64,000 nt of DNA, taken from positions 62,001 to 126,000 of the forward strand of contig NZ_CABHOU010000101.1 of NCBI RefSeq assembly GCF_902168175.1. The letters run 5' to 3'. Origin of the DNA: an uncultured Chitinophaga sp. (GTDB taxonomy: Bacteria > Bacteroidota > Bacteroidia > Chitinophagales > Chitinophagaceae). Below are positions 33,173 to 42,791 of this stretch, piece by piece (position 1 is the stretch's first letter; each line of letters begins with the position of its first letter). The notes beneath the pieces were generated by a model that was given only the letters and a program-made list of their open reading frames with translations, had not been told where the DNA came from and did no database searches. A program made the translations under genes and the position numbers.

Positions 33173-34321
33173 ATGGAGAATACGAACAGTTATATATACC
33201 GGGGAATTAAATATTTCGAAAGTCTGAACGGGCTGCGCTTTATGGCTGCTTACCTCGTGGTGATGCACCATGCGGAAACGATACGTAGCAAGTACGGGCT
33301 TTTTAACCTCGACCAGCTATCGCTTTTTAAGAACGGAGGCACAGCAGTGACGTTCTTTTTTGTACTTAGCGGGTTCCTGATCACTTACCTGCTTTTGAAC
33401 GAACACCGTAAAACGGGCCGTGTTAGTGTACGGAACTTTTACCTGCGCAGGGTTTTGCGCATCTGGCCCCTGTATTTCCTGCTGGTGCTTATCGGCGCGG
33501 TATTAGTGCCTGCGGTGTTAGGTGCTATGGGGTATCCGTATGAAATGCCTTATACCTTCGGCGAGGCCTGGCCCTGGTTCCTGTTCTTTATGCCGTTTAT
33601 GGTCAATTTCCTGTTCGGGCACCATTTGCTGGAACCATTGTGGTCTATTGGGGTGGAAGAAGTGTTTTACCTGGTGTGGGCGCCGCTGGTGAAGTTCCTG
33701 CGTAAACATATGCTGGTGCTGCTGTACGGGGTCATTGCCATTAAACTGGCACTCCTGGTAATCGCATCCTGGTTCTCGCGTAACGAATTGTTTAATTTCC
33801 TTACCACTACCCTGCAGTTCGAAGCCATGGCTATCGGCGGATTGGGCGCATGGTGGGTGTATAACCGGGAGCAACCCGTATCTGAAGCAAAACTGTTCTC
33901 TAAAACCGTGCAGGGATTGCTGCTTTCTCTACTCGTACTGCGACTGGGCTTCCATTACTATTTCTCTGAATACTGGCTGTATAGCGCCCTTTTTAATACT
34001 CCGGTAGTGTCGGCCGTTGTGCTGGACCTGCTATTCCTTTATGTAATCCTGAACCTTTCCCTGAACGCGAAACGACTGTTTTCGCTGGAAGGCAAAATGC
34101 TCAACCGCCTGGGTGAGATATCTTACGGTGTATACATGTACCACCTGCTCCTGATATTCGGCGCGGTGCTGGTACTTAAAAAACACCTGCTCGCACTCTC
34201 GCCCATACCTTCCACGTTGGCATTTTACGCGGTAGTTACGGGCGGAGTGTTGCTGGTGGCTGGTTTATCAAAAAAGTATTTCGAAGATCCGTTTCTGAGG
34301 ATCAAGAACAAGCTTGGTTAA
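33173..34321 (+). CDS. Acyltransferase 3 family membrane protein (OafA/YrhL-like)
   Basis: A 382-residue inner-membrane O-acyltransferase with about ten helices. The ATG at 33173 gives MENTNSYIYRGIKYFESLNGLRFMAAYLVVMHHAE, the normal family start with the active-site His; the frame is open back to 33038 but the 45 extra residues are polar and unlike the family. FFFVLSGFLITYLLLNE and RRVLRIWPLYFLLV are the next family motifs, and WSIGVEEVFYLVWAP follows. Members acetylate surface polysaccharides or lipids. No glycan gene is adjacent, so the acceptor is unknown. It converges on the TlpA-like gene with a three-base gap and no terminator between them. Confidence 0.9.
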   Translation: MENTNSYIYRGIKYFESLNGLRFMAAYLVVMHHAETIRSKYGLFNLDQLSLFKNGGTAVTFFFVLSGFLITYLLLNEHRKTGRVSVRNFYLRRVLRIWPLYFLLVLIGAVLVPAVLGAMGYPYEMPYTFGEAWPWFLFFMPFMVNFLFGHHLLEPLWSIGVEEVFYLVWAPLVKFLRKHMLVLLYGVIAIKLALLVIASWFSRNELFNFLTTTLQFEAMAIGGLGAWWVYNREQPVSEAKLFSKTVQGLLLSLLVLRLGFHYYFSEYWLYSALFNTPVVSAVVLDLLFLYVILNLSLNAKRLFSLEGKMLNRLGEISYGVYMYHLLLIFGAVLVLKKHLLALSPIPSTLAFYAVVTGGVLLVAGLSKKYFEDPFLRIKNKLG

Positions 34322-34324
34322 TTA

Positions 34325-35320
34325 TTACTTCAACAGTTCTGCGAGCTTTTCGTCCAGTGCTTTTCCGCGCAGGTTACGGGCCACGATAGTGCCGTCGGGC
34401 GCGATGAGCAGGTTGGACGGGATAGCACGTACGCCGTAGAGGGCCGCGGGTTCGCAGTTCCAGTAGGCCAGGTCTGATACATGTTTCCAGGTGAGGTTAT
34501 CGTCTGCGATCGCTTTTAACCATTTGTCCCGGTCGCCGCTACGGTCGAGCGATACGGCGAATATATCGAAGCCTTTATCTTTAAAAGTGTTGTACGTGCG
34601 TACCAGGTTTGGGTTCTCTGCCCGGCAGGGGCCACACCACGATGCCCAGAAATCGAGCAGTACGTACTTTTTACCGAGCTGACTGGCAAAATGAACATCC
34701 TTACCCTCGGTATCCTTAATAGAGAAATCCGGGGCCTTTTTACCCACTTCTACGGCCCTTAAGGTGCCGGGCAGTTTCTTCAGCACTTCTACATACTGCG
34801 TTTTGTGCAGGGCAGGGTCGAGCAGGGCGATGCCTTTTTCAATTTCCTCCGGCGTAGTGCGGTAGGTATAATACCGGTAAAAGATGTAAGCAGTGGCCAG
34901 TGCCGAAGGATTCGCCTTGATCAGGTCTTCCAGCGACACCTTTGAATCGAGCTGCCAGGCGGTGTATACATCCTGCGATACGGAACCTTTTACCAGGGTT
35001 TTACGGAAGTACGAAGCTGTATCGAGCGTTACTTCGATCTTGTTATTCTCCAGGAACAGGAAGTACGGGCTCTTCGCGGGGTTCAGCGTAATGCCATACA
35101 ACTCGGGCACTACGGGTTTGGTCTGAAAAGTAAAATTGCCATTCTCCACTACCGCAGAATCGATCGTGGTAAACATCTTGTTATAGAACTTTTGCAGGTA
35201 TACTTTCCCGCTCTTTACCCCGTTTACGGTGCCGGTAAGCGCAAAGGCCTGCCGGGCGCCCTGTGCGGAAGCCGTAATAACGGCACCCATCAACAATAAG
35301 CTTAAAAAGGTCTTTTTCAT
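34325..35320 (-). CDS. TlpA-like thioredoxin-fold protein with DUF4369 domain
   Basis: A 331-residue exported disulfide oxidoreductase. A signal peptide (MKKTFLSLLLMGAVITASAQ) precedes a DUF4369 domain at about 25-125 (LTGTVNGVKSGKVYLQKFYN), a linker, and a thioredoxin domain at about 190-331 with WASWCGPC (Cys229 and Cys232) and the cis-Pro in VRAIPSNLLI. Such proteins keep envelope thiols reduced and are often at the end of Bacteroidota SusC/SusD loci. It starts six bases after the SusD stop, so it belongs to the peptidase-SusC-SusD operon. Confidence 0.9.
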   Translation of the reverse strand: MKKTFLSLLLMGAVITASAQGARQAFALTGTVNGVKSGKVYLQKFYNKMFTTIDSAVVENGNFTFQTKPVVPELYGITLNPAKSPYFLFLENNKIEVTLDTASYFRKTLVKGSVSQDVYTAWQLDSKVSLEDLIKANPSALATAYIFYRYYTYRTTPEEIEKGIALLDPALHKTQYVEVLKKLPGTLRAVEVGKKAPDFSIKDTEGKDVHFASQLGKKYVLLDFWASWCGPCRAENPNLVRTYNTFKDKGFDIFAVSLDRSGDRDKWLKAIADDNLTWKHVSDLAYWNCEPAALYGVRAIPSNLLIAPDGTIVARNLRGKALDEKLAELLK

Positions 35321-35326
35321 ATATTA

Positions 35327-36799
35327 TTAGTTGAGGTTCGGATTACTGTTAATCTCATTAAAAGGAATCGAAAACAGGTAGTAATTACTGTTAGGCACGA
35401 AGTCTGACTTATCAGGAAACTTCAGCTGGTGGTGACCTTTCACAGTTTCCTCTTTCGTACCCACGGTAAATTTCTCGGTGGATACGGTGCGTACCACTGC
35501 TCGTTGCAGGCGCAACAGATCGGGCAGCTCAAATCCTTCGCCCCACAGTTCTCTCCTTCTCTCTCTCAAAATTTCTTCGATCAGCTGTGGCTGCGTAAAA
35601 TTAGCCGCATCGAGGTCGGGCAGGGTGCGTTTGGCACGCAGGCCGTTCAATACGATCACTGCATCGTTCAGCTGGTTCAGGCGGGCCTTGCTCTCTGCCT
35701 CTATCAGTAATTGTTCGGACGAACGCATCAGCGGGATGTGGCCCGACTGGTCGGCTTTATTCACGAACTTGGTGTATTGTAACCAGGCGTACAAGGCGTT
35801 GGTAGCATCGGTATTGATCCTGAACAATTTCTTACGTACGTCCGCATCATCAAAAATAGCTTTGAAGTTAGGATCGGCCATGATGCTGCGGTAACCGGTA
35901 GCTGGCGTTACGTCGATATAAGCGAAGAAGGACGCCCCACCCAGGTTCTGGTCGGTCGCCTGGGGATGGCCCCATATCCATTCAACATTCGTTACGTCGC
36001 TAAAGCCTTTGCTGTACTCTGTCGCCTCCATGATGGGGTACGAAGTACGGGCCAGCTTAGCTCTCGCAGCGGCAGAATCCCAGTTCTCCATGGTCAGGAA
36101 GGCGCGGGCGGCCAGGCCATTTACCACGTTGAGGTCCGGACGGTTTTTAACAGTGCGTTTAAAGCCCTCGAGCAATGGGCCGGCTGTTCGCAGGTCTTCC
36201 AATACCCGGTCGTACACTTCCTGTACGGTGGCACGCGCTTTACCGGGTGTCGACGGCGTTGTAGGTTCTGTATAAATGGGAACACTCTTCGCGTTCTTAT
36301 CCTTTGCATAAGTAAACTGGTATTGCCTTACCAGGTTTAGGTACACAGACGCACGCAGCGCCAGGGCCTGTCCTTTCAGGTAACGCTTATCGGCATCGGT
36401 ACCGGTGGCGTTATCTACGTTCTCAATAATACCATTACAGTTGTCGATCACCTTGTACTGGAATGTCCAGTAGAACAGTGCGCGACGGGTGGTGTTATCG
36501 AACGGGTCGGTGAAGCCATAGGTGGCGAGGTAACCATATACGCCATCGCGGGCAATGGCATCGCTGCCCATTACTTCCTGCGATAACAGGATGGAACCAT
36601 AACCTGGGTTATCCTGCGAGGTAGCGGTTTCCATCAGGTAACGCAGGGTGCCGTTCAGCAGGGCGTCTATATTTTTGGTAGTGGCGTAAATCTCACTGCC
36701 GGTTAAACTTCCCGAAGGCGAGGTCTCGAACCAGCCCTTTTTGCAGGAAGCGAACAACAGCACCGATCCTGCCAGCAATCCGTATAATGTCTTTTTCAT
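35327..36799 (-). CDS. SusD/RagB family nutrient-binding lipoprotein
   Basis: A 490-residue surface lipoprotein that forms the lid on the SusC transporter. The lipobox is LFASC with Cys at 19. N-terminal helices carry the SusD pattern (SGSLTGSEIYATTKNIDALLNGTLRYL; LKGQALALRASVYLNLVRQY). The C-terminal half has the family's IPLMRSSEQLLIEAESKARLNQLNDAVIVLNGLR and ILRERRRELWGEGFELPDLLRL, and it ends in FSIPFNEINSNPNLN. Substrate cannot be read from sequence; the M28 peptidase beside it favours peptides. It lies 24 bases after susC. Confidence 0.93.
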   Translation of the reverse strand: MKKTLYGLLAGSVLLFASCKKGWFETSPSGSLTGSEIYATTKNIDALLNGTLRYLMETATSQDNPGYGSILLSQEVMGSDAIARDGVYGYLATYGFTDPFDNTTRRALFYWTFQYKVIDNCNGIIENVDNATGTDADKRYLKGQALALRASVYLNLVRQYQFTYAKDKNAKSVPIYTEPTTPSTPGKARATVQEVYDRVLEDLRTAGPLLEGFKRTVKNRPDLNVVNGLAARAFLTMENWDSAAARAKLARTSYPIMEATEYSKGFSDVTNVEWIWGHPQATDQNLGGASFFAYIDVTPATGYRSIMADPNFKAIFDDADVRKKLFRINTDATNALYAWLQYTKFVNKADQSGHIPLMRSSEQLLIEAESKARLNQLNDAVIVLNGLRAKRTLPDLDAANFTQPQLIEEILRERRRELWGEGFELPDLLRLQRAVVRTVSTEKFTVGTKEETVKGHHQLKFPDKSDFVPNSNYYLFSIPFNEINSNPNLN

Positions 36800-36823
36800 T
36801 GTTTCTTCGTTTAGATAATTACG

Positions 36824-39800
36824 TTAGAACGACAAGTCCAGGCCAATTGAGAACGTTTTCTGGGCGGGATAACGATAGAACGTTACGCCATCCACGGCCT
36901 GCTCCGGGTCAAGCCCGTCATGTTTGTAAAAAGTAAACAGGTTCTCTCCCCTGCCATACACACGCAACTGTTGCAGGTGGAGGCGCGAAATGAGGTTTGC
37001 CGGTAAACTGTAACTTAAGCCGATGTTACGCAAACGCGCGTAAGTAGCGTCGTACAGGAAACGGGTGGATGCACTGTTCCAGTTGGTATTATCGGTAGTG
37101 AGCCTCGGCACGTCGGTATTGGTATTGGCCGGCGTCCAGTGGTCCAGAATTTCTTTGCTCCAGGTACGGCCGGTATTATTGCCGTTGTGGGTAAGCATCA
37201 CCAGGTCATAGTCGAGTACTTTACCGCCAATATTAAATGCAAGTAAGGCGGATAATTCAACTCCCTTGTAGTTCAGCACTGTATTTACACCTCCCGTTAC
37301 ATCGGGCAGCGAGCTGCCCACGAAGTACTGGTCGGCCTGTGCATATACGCTGGTCTTGGTTCTTTCTTTGATTACCTGCTGACCGTCGGGCCCTGTTTCG
37401 TATACGTTTTTATACCACTGCGGCAAACCGGTGGTAGCATCTACGCCTGCCCATTCGCGGATGAAGAAGTCGTATACAGAACTGCCTACCACGAGTTTTT
37501 TGGTGGGCCCTATCACGGATGTATTGGCTGGGATGATCTCTTTCTGCGGCAGTTCGGTAATCCTGTTTTTATAGTGACCCAGGTTTACGCCTATGTCCCA
37601 TTTGAAGTCTTTTGTTACCACAGGCGTTACCTGTATCTGCAAATCAAACCCGGTGTTCTTCATCGCACCGATATTATCATCGATAGAGCCATAACCCAGT
37701 GATGGTGCTATCGGACGCTGGAACAGCAGGTCTTTCGACTGGCGTTCGAAGTATTCGGCAGATATCAACAGGCGATTGTCAAGCAGGGCGACGTCTGCAC
37801 CGATATTCAGGTTCAGGTTGGTTTCCCATTTAAGACCTGGTGTTTTAAGACGGGAGCTGATAGCCCCGGCTTCACCCAGACTGTTATATATAGAATACAA
37901 GTCCTGGTACTGGTAGTAGCTGCCGAGGTTATCGTTACCCTGTGCCCCATAGCTGGCGCGGAGTTTCAATACATCCAATCCGCCGATGTTTTTCAGCCAT
38001 TCTTCCTGCGTAAGCGTCCATGAGGCGCCTACCGACCAGAAGTTACCCCAGCGTGAATCTTCATGAAAGCGTGAAGAGCCGTCGCGACGGAAGCTGCCCG
38101 ACAGGAAATATTTATCTGCATAATTATAATCTACTTTAGCCAGATAACTGGCCAGTTTGTATTCGTCGCTGCCACCGCTAAACCCGGTGATGATCGACGC
38201 TGCAGAAGGTTCGTCTTTACCTATAAAACCGAAGTTGTTTTTGCTGCCGGATAAAGAGGTAGAATTATACACATACACCTCCTGCCCTGCCAGCACATTT
38301 ATGCTATGGTCCTGTTGCAGTTTGAAGGAATAATCCAGGAAGTTGTTGATCGTGTAAGCCAGGGTACGGCCTTCGCTTTTGCTCACCGAACCACGGGTGC
38401 TAACACCGCCACCGTACAGCGGGTTGCTGTAGCTATGGCTTAAAGCATTAGTATAATCAGCGTTCAGGCTGGTTTTAAACTTCAGCCCTTCCAGCAGGTT
38501 GAGCTGGATGTTACCACGGAATATCAGGTTATCCTGTTTGTTATTGTATTTATTCAGGAAGGAAGAACCCAGCAGGTTGTTGCCGGTAGCGGCAGCGCTG
38601 GGACGGTAGTTACCGAAATCATAGATCTTCTTTCCTTCAGAATCCAGCTTGAAAGTACCATCTGCATTGTGTTCGAAGATGGGATAGATATTAGACACGA
38701 TACGGCCGAAGTTCGCGTAGTTGCCCTGGTTGCTGTCATCTTGCGGAGGCGCGTCCTGCACGGCAGAAGTGGCCGCAAAGTTAACGCCCGCTTCGAACCA
38801 GCGGTTTACTTTGGTATTGTAGTTTACACGTGCATTATAACGCGTAAATCCGGAGCCGATGATAAATCCTTTATCATCAAGGTAACCGGCAGATACAAAG
38901 TATTTAGAGTTTTCCGTACCGCCGCTTACGTTCAGGTCCAACTGTTTGCGGATGCCGGTACGGGCGGTAGATTCCGTCCAGTCGTCGTTCCACAGCGGCG
39001 TAGCGCCTGCAACCAGTTTACCATCGAGACCAACAGGTTTTGCCACCGAAGGACCATATGGATTGATCTTAAGCGTGTTCACCACGTTATCAGTAGCATA
39101 TTGTGCGGCCTGTTCGGCGGTACGGCCGTTATCCAGTTGTTTGTTACGCAACGCTTCCCACTGCAGCTCAAAATATTCCGCAGTGCTCACTTTCGAGTAG
39201 TCGTCTACCGCGCGGGTAGACCAGCCGGTGCTGGCATTCACCGTTACGGTAGCTTTTGCATTAAAGCGTCCCTGTTTGGTGGTAACGATGATCACCCCAT
39301 TCGCGCCGCGCGAGCCGTATAACGCACTCGCCGCAGCATCTTTCAATACACTGATCGATTGTATATCGGCAGGATTGATCACGTTGATATTACCCGAGAA
39401 AGGCACACCATCCACTACATACAGCGGATCGCTGGAAGCGTTGATAGAACCGATACCGCGGATGCGGATCGTAGCATTGCTACCCGGCTGGCCTGCAGAC
39501 GAAACCGACTGAACACCAGGCACCGTGCCCTGTAAGGCCCGGCTGATGCTGCTCACCTGCTGGCGCTCAATTTCTTTTGCGCTAACGGTGGATGCGGAGC
39601 CGGTATAAGAAAGTTTATTAGCAGTGCCATACGCTACCACCAGTACTTCATTCAGCGTCTTGTTAGATGCGTTGAGTGTGATATTGAGCAGCGTATCGTT
39701 CACACGCGTTTCCTGTGTTTGCTGGCCGGTGTAGCTGAATACCAGGGTAGTTTCGCCCGGTTGCAGCGCAAGGCTGTAACGGCCGTTGGCGTCTGTAGCA

Positions 39801-39949
39801 GCGCCACGACTGGTGCCTTTCACCTGTACCGATACGCCTGGCAACGGTGTATTATCCGCCGACCGTACGGTGCCACTTACGCGCTTTTCCTGCGCTATGG
39901 CGGCATTACCGACTAACAGCAAAGTGAATAGATAAGTAAATGTTCTCAT
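36824..39949 (-). CDS. SusC/RagA family TonB-dependent transporter (peptide locus)
   Basis: A 1041-residue outer-membrane transporter. The ATG at 39949 gives a signal peptide MRTFTYLFTLLLVGNAAIAQ; the longer TTG-started frame is unlikely. Next come a carboxypeptidase-like domain (RVSGTVRSADNTPLPGVSVQVKG, 22-100), a TonB-box/plug region with LNEVLVVAYG and the SusC-signature IRGIGSINASSDPLYVVDGVPFSG, IQSISVLKDAAASALYGSRGANGVIIVTTKQG, and a 22-strand barrel ending in FSIGLDLSF. It lies between the M28 peptidase gene (109 bases upstream) and susD. The pair would import oligomers in a TonB-driven way. Confidence 0.95.
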   Translation of the reverse strand: MRTFTYLFTLLLVGNAAIAQEKRVSGTVRSADNTPLPGVSVQVKGTSRGAATDANGRYSLALQPGETTLVFSYTGQQTQETRVNDTLLNITLNASNKTLNEVLVVAYGTANKLSYTGSASTVSAKEIERQQVSSISRALQGTVPGVQSVSSAGQPGSNATIRIRGIGSINASSDPLYVVDGVPFSGNINVINPADIQSISVLKDAAASALYGSRGANGVIIVTTKQGRFNAKATVTVNASTGWSTRAVDDYSKVSTAEYFELQWEALRNKQLDNGRTAEQAAQYATDNVVNTLKINPYGPSVAKPVGLDGKLVAGATPLWNDDWTESTARTGIRKQLDLNVSGGTENSKYFVSAGYLDDKGFIIGSGFTRYNARVNYNTKVNRWFEAGVNFAATSAVQDAPPQDDSNQGNYANFGRIVSNIYPIFEHNADGTFKLDSEGKKIYDFGNYRPSAAATGNNLLGSSFLNKYNNKQDNLIFRGNIQLNLLEGLKFKTSLNADYTNALSHSYSNPLYGGGVSTRGSVSKSEGRTLAYTINNFLDYSFKLQQDHSINVLAGQEVYVYNSTSLSGSKNNFGFIGKDEPSAASIITGFSGGSDEYKLASYLAKVDYNYADKYFLSGSFRRDGSSRFHEDSRWGNFWSVGASWTLTQEEWLKNIGGLDVLKLRASYGAQGNDNLGSYYQYQDLYSIYNSLGEAGAISSRLKTPGLKWETNLNLNIGADVALLDNRLLISAEYFERQSKDLLFQRPIAPSLGYGSIDDNIGAMKNTGFDLQIQVTPVVTKDFKWDIGVNLGHYKNRITELPQKEIIPANTSVIGPTKKLVVGSSVYDFFIREWAGVDATTGLPQWYKNVYETGPDGQQVIKERTKTSVYAQADQYFVGSSLPDVTGGVNTVLNYKGVELSALLAFNIGGKVLDYDLVMLTHNGNNTGRTWSKEILDHWTPANTNTDVPRLTTDNTNWNSASTRFLYDATYARLRNIGLSYSLPANLISRLHLQQLRVYGRGENLFTFYKHDGLDPEQAVDGVTFYRYPAQKTFSIGLDLSF

Positions 39950-40058
39950 TGTAGTTGATTTTATAGGCAATAGATTCCCGTGCGGCTGTTCGCCGCCCTT
40001 TTTTTGTCGTTAAGTGATGTCTTACAGGTTTTTCGCTGAGGCTGTTGTTACTCTTTTT

Positions 40059-42266
40059 TTATGGTAAAATATTGTTGAGATAGGCTGTTAATTTGTTGAT
40101 AGCACCTGCCGCTATATCGATCTGCTCCGCCGCTTCCTTCCAGTTACGCTGCTCTATCGCTTCACGAATGCCAGGCAGCGTTTTCACGCCATAACCGGTA
40201 TAAAAACCCGGTGCATAGATCGTATGTTTATACCAGTCCCGCCTTGGCAAACCCTGTGTGGTCAGCAATTGTTGCTCTGCCTGGTAAAGCGCCTTGTTAA
40301 TGGCAGGCGTTGTACCCGCTTTCGCCAGCGTGTCTGCCAAACGGTTCGCCGCTTTATCTAACGATGCCAGGGCATTTTGTACGGGCGAGAAGTCGATATA
40401 AGGCACTTCATCTTTCGCTTTCGGCAGGGCCTGTTTTTCATTAGGATCGGCAGCCAGTACGTAAATCCCACTGTTTACCAGTTGATTCTCTACCTGCGTA
40501 TTCTCCCGCTCCTGCTCCAGCGCTGTTGTTAAGTCGGTTACATATCCGCTGATCGTCTTTTGCAGTTTCCTGAAATCGAAAGGCAGTAATTCAGCATCTG
40601 CCAGGCGGATGGCCGAACGGCCGGCTACCTGCGATAACGTGACGCCATAAGCAAATCCCGGATCTTTAAACCGTATGAACAGATCGTATGAATCGTAGAT
40701 AGAATGATATTCACCAGCCACATCTTCCCCGCCAAAAGCCAGGTTCAGTACCGGTATACCTGCGTGTTGCAGGAAGGTAGAGTAATCCGACCCGGAGCCT
40801 AATGCACTGAGCTTAAAACCTTCGCGGGCCAGCAGTTCTTTTTTCGTTTTTGCAGATGCAGATGTTGCGATGGCATCCGCTTTACTGCGTTCCCATACGC
40901 TCACTTTCGTTTGCGGGTCCGTTACCTGTTTGGCGATATCGCCTACCAGTCCTTCCAGTGCATGTGAACCGCCTGCCTCCAGGAAACCACGGCCGTTACC
41001 GTCTGTATTGATATACGCTACTGTTTTCTGCTGCAGTTCCGCCTGGTGATCTTCTACCCATTCGGTAGAGCCCAGCAGTCCTGGTTCTTCGCCATCCCAT
41101 GCGCAATAAACGAGTGTGCGTTTAAAATCATGACCGGCTTTCTTCAACACTCCGATCGCTTTCGCTTCTTCCAGTAAGGATGCTAAACCACTCACCGGAT
41201 CGGCAGCACCGTTCACCCAGGCATCGTGGTGGTTACCACGAATAACCCACTGGTCGGGATACAGCGAGCCTTTGAGCGTAGCAATTACGTTATAGGCCGG
41301 TTTAATATCCCAGTTGAAGGCTACTTTCAGATGCACCTTTGCTTTACCCGGCCCTACATGGTAGGTGAAAGGGAAAGCGCCACGCCAGTCCTGCGGGGGC
41401 ACCGGCCCTGCCAGGGCTTCCAGTAAAGGTTTCGCGTCGTGTGCGCTGATAGGCAACACCGGTATTTTCAGCAGGTTGGGCGCGTTTAAGCGGTCCAGCC
41501 TTTGTGCATTTTCTGTTGATGCGGTACCCGGCGTAAGCGGGTCGCCGGGGTATTTAACGATGTCCATTACCGAACCACGTTGTACTCCGAACTCGCTTTT
41601 GTACGGCCCCTTAGGATATGTTTCTCCCTGGAAGAAACCGTCTTCTCTCGGATCAGCATAAATAATACAACCGATAGCCCCGTGCTCCTGTGCGATTTTC
41701 GGCTTAATACCGCGCCATGAACGGCCGTAGCGGGCAATTACGATCTTACCTTTCACATCTACACCCAGTTTCTCCAACTGCTCATAATCCTGCGGCAAAC
41801 CGAAGTTTACGTACACCAGTTCAGCCGTTACATCGCCATCGGCGCTCCAGGCGTTATAGGTAGGTAATTGTCCTTCCTGCCCCGAGGTGCCGTCCTCTTT
41901 TAGTACCGGCTCTCTTAATAATGCCTTATAAGTGGTGGGCGCGGTAAGTTCCAGCACACGCACTTTGGGGGTGGGGAACAATACATGATAGGTTTCTATC
42001 TTCGCGTCCCATCCGTAACTTTTAAACTGTTCGAGTATCTGTTCCGCCACCAGTTTGCCCTGGGCCGACCCGATGGCGTGTGGTTTAGCAGAAAATAGTT
42101 TGATGTTTTCACCGATATGTTTTGCTTCAATAAGCCCGTCAAATTTCTTTTCCAGTTCTAACTGTGAAGGTGATGCGCTGGTAAGTTTACTGTTGTTCTG
42201 GGCAAACGCCGGCATAGTGCAAAATACTGCCAGCGCAATACCGCCGGTACGGAAGCTTTTTCTCAT
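40059..42266 (-). CDS. Secreted M28 peptidase (glutamate carboxypeptidase II-like)
   Basis: A 735-residue exported zinc peptidase with the three-domain layout of human GCPII. Signal peptide to AFAQ (23); a PA domain inserted at about 130-280; the M28 catalytic domain with the full metal set: His347 (GNHHDAW), Asp356 (NGAADPVSG), Glu393/394 (WDGEEPGLLG), Asp422 (INTDGNG) and His521 (GEYHSIYDS); and a transferrin-receptor-like dimerisation domain at about 590-735. Length is typical. It would cleave C-terminal residues from peptides. It is the first gene ahead of a SusC-SusD-TlpA set on the same strand, which suggests that the locus takes up peptides rather than sugars. Confidence 0.92.
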   Translation of the reverse strand: MRKSFRTGGIALAVFCTMPAFAQNNSKLTSASPSQLELEKKFDGLIEAKHIGENIKLFSAKPHAIGSAQGKLVAEQILEQFKSYGWDAKIETYHVLFPTPKVRVLELTAPTTYKALLREPVLKEDGTSGQEGQLPTYNAWSADGDVTAELVYVNFGLPQDYEQLEKLGVDVKGKIVIARYGRSWRGIKPKIAQEHGAIGCIIYADPREDGFFQGETYPKGPYKSEFGVQRGSVMDIVKYPGDPLTPGTASTENAQRLDRLNAPNLLKIPVLPISAHDAKPLLEALAGPVPPQDWRGAFPFTYHVGPGKAKVHLKVAFNWDIKPAYNVIATLKGSLYPDQWVIRGNHHDAWVNGAADPVSGLASLLEEAKAIGVLKKAGHDFKRTLVYCAWDGEEPGLLGSTEWVEDHQAELQQKTVAYINTDGNGRGFLEAGGSHALEGLVGDIAKQVTDPQTKVSVWERSKADAIATSASAKTKKELLAREGFKLSALGSGSDYSTFLQHAGIPVLNLAFGGEDVAGEYHSIYDSYDLFIRFKDPGFAYGVTLSQVAGRSAIRLADAELLPFDFRKLQKTISGYVTDLTTALEQERENTQVENQLVNSGIYVLAADPNEKQALPKAKDEVPYIDFSPVQNALASLDKAANRLADTLAKAGTTPAINKALYQAEQQLLTTQGLPRRDWYKHTIYAPGFYTGYGVKTLPGIREAIEQRNWKEAAEQIDIAAGAINKLTAYLNNILP

Positions 42267-42521
42267 AAATCTTAATAATTATGCTATATAATCTACGGAT
42301 TTTTTACCAGGTTGGCACACCTTTATCATTACCAGTTGATCCCTTGGCTATATACCCAACAGAGGGTATGCAATCTGTTAATACAATGCAAATGTATCGA
42401 CACAAATCTAAATAACCAAGTTATCCCACCAAGTTTATAGACTTTTGTATAAATGGTATGCTTCAACCTGTCATGATGCCTCGGTGGGCATTGCTTCGTT
42501 GATACAGCCCGCCTCTCTCTC

Positions 42522-42725
42522 ACTCGTGCGCAGTCTTCGCTCGAGATACGCACTGTGTACGTGACCATTGGATTATAGCAATACGCATCGGTTTCGTACG
42601 GAAGCGTTGCCTTATGCAAGACTTTTTACTGGTGCGGAAACTGCGCACGAGGATGGCTTCGTTCCTCGCCATGGCGGTCTCAGTGATGCCCGCTAACGCG
42701 GGCACACAAGGATTCTGGTACGAAG
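42522..42725. repeat. Third copy of the modular intergenic repeat
   Basis: The left side has CTCGTGCGCAGTCTTCGC and then CGAGATACGCAC; the right side (42647-42706) has GAGGATGGCTTCGTTCCTCG followed by GCCCGCTAACGCGGGC, with the CTCGTGCGCAG block inverted between 42634 and 42652. GGATTCTGGTACGAAGACTA at 42709-42728 matches a block at 32531. The stretch 42267-42791 holds nothing else that I can identify; it includes the upstream region of the peptidase gene. Confidence 0.6.
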
Positions 42726-42791
42726 ACTATACACAAGGTTGTCTCCATGACGGCGTGAGAGTGCCGGCCATGCAACGTTCTGTTGATCCGC

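Noticed and set aside
39979..40006. A hairpin followed by seven T between the peptidase and susC genes (plus strand)
   Set aside because: The stem is weak and on the wrong strand for the minus-strand genes, so it is not called a terminator.
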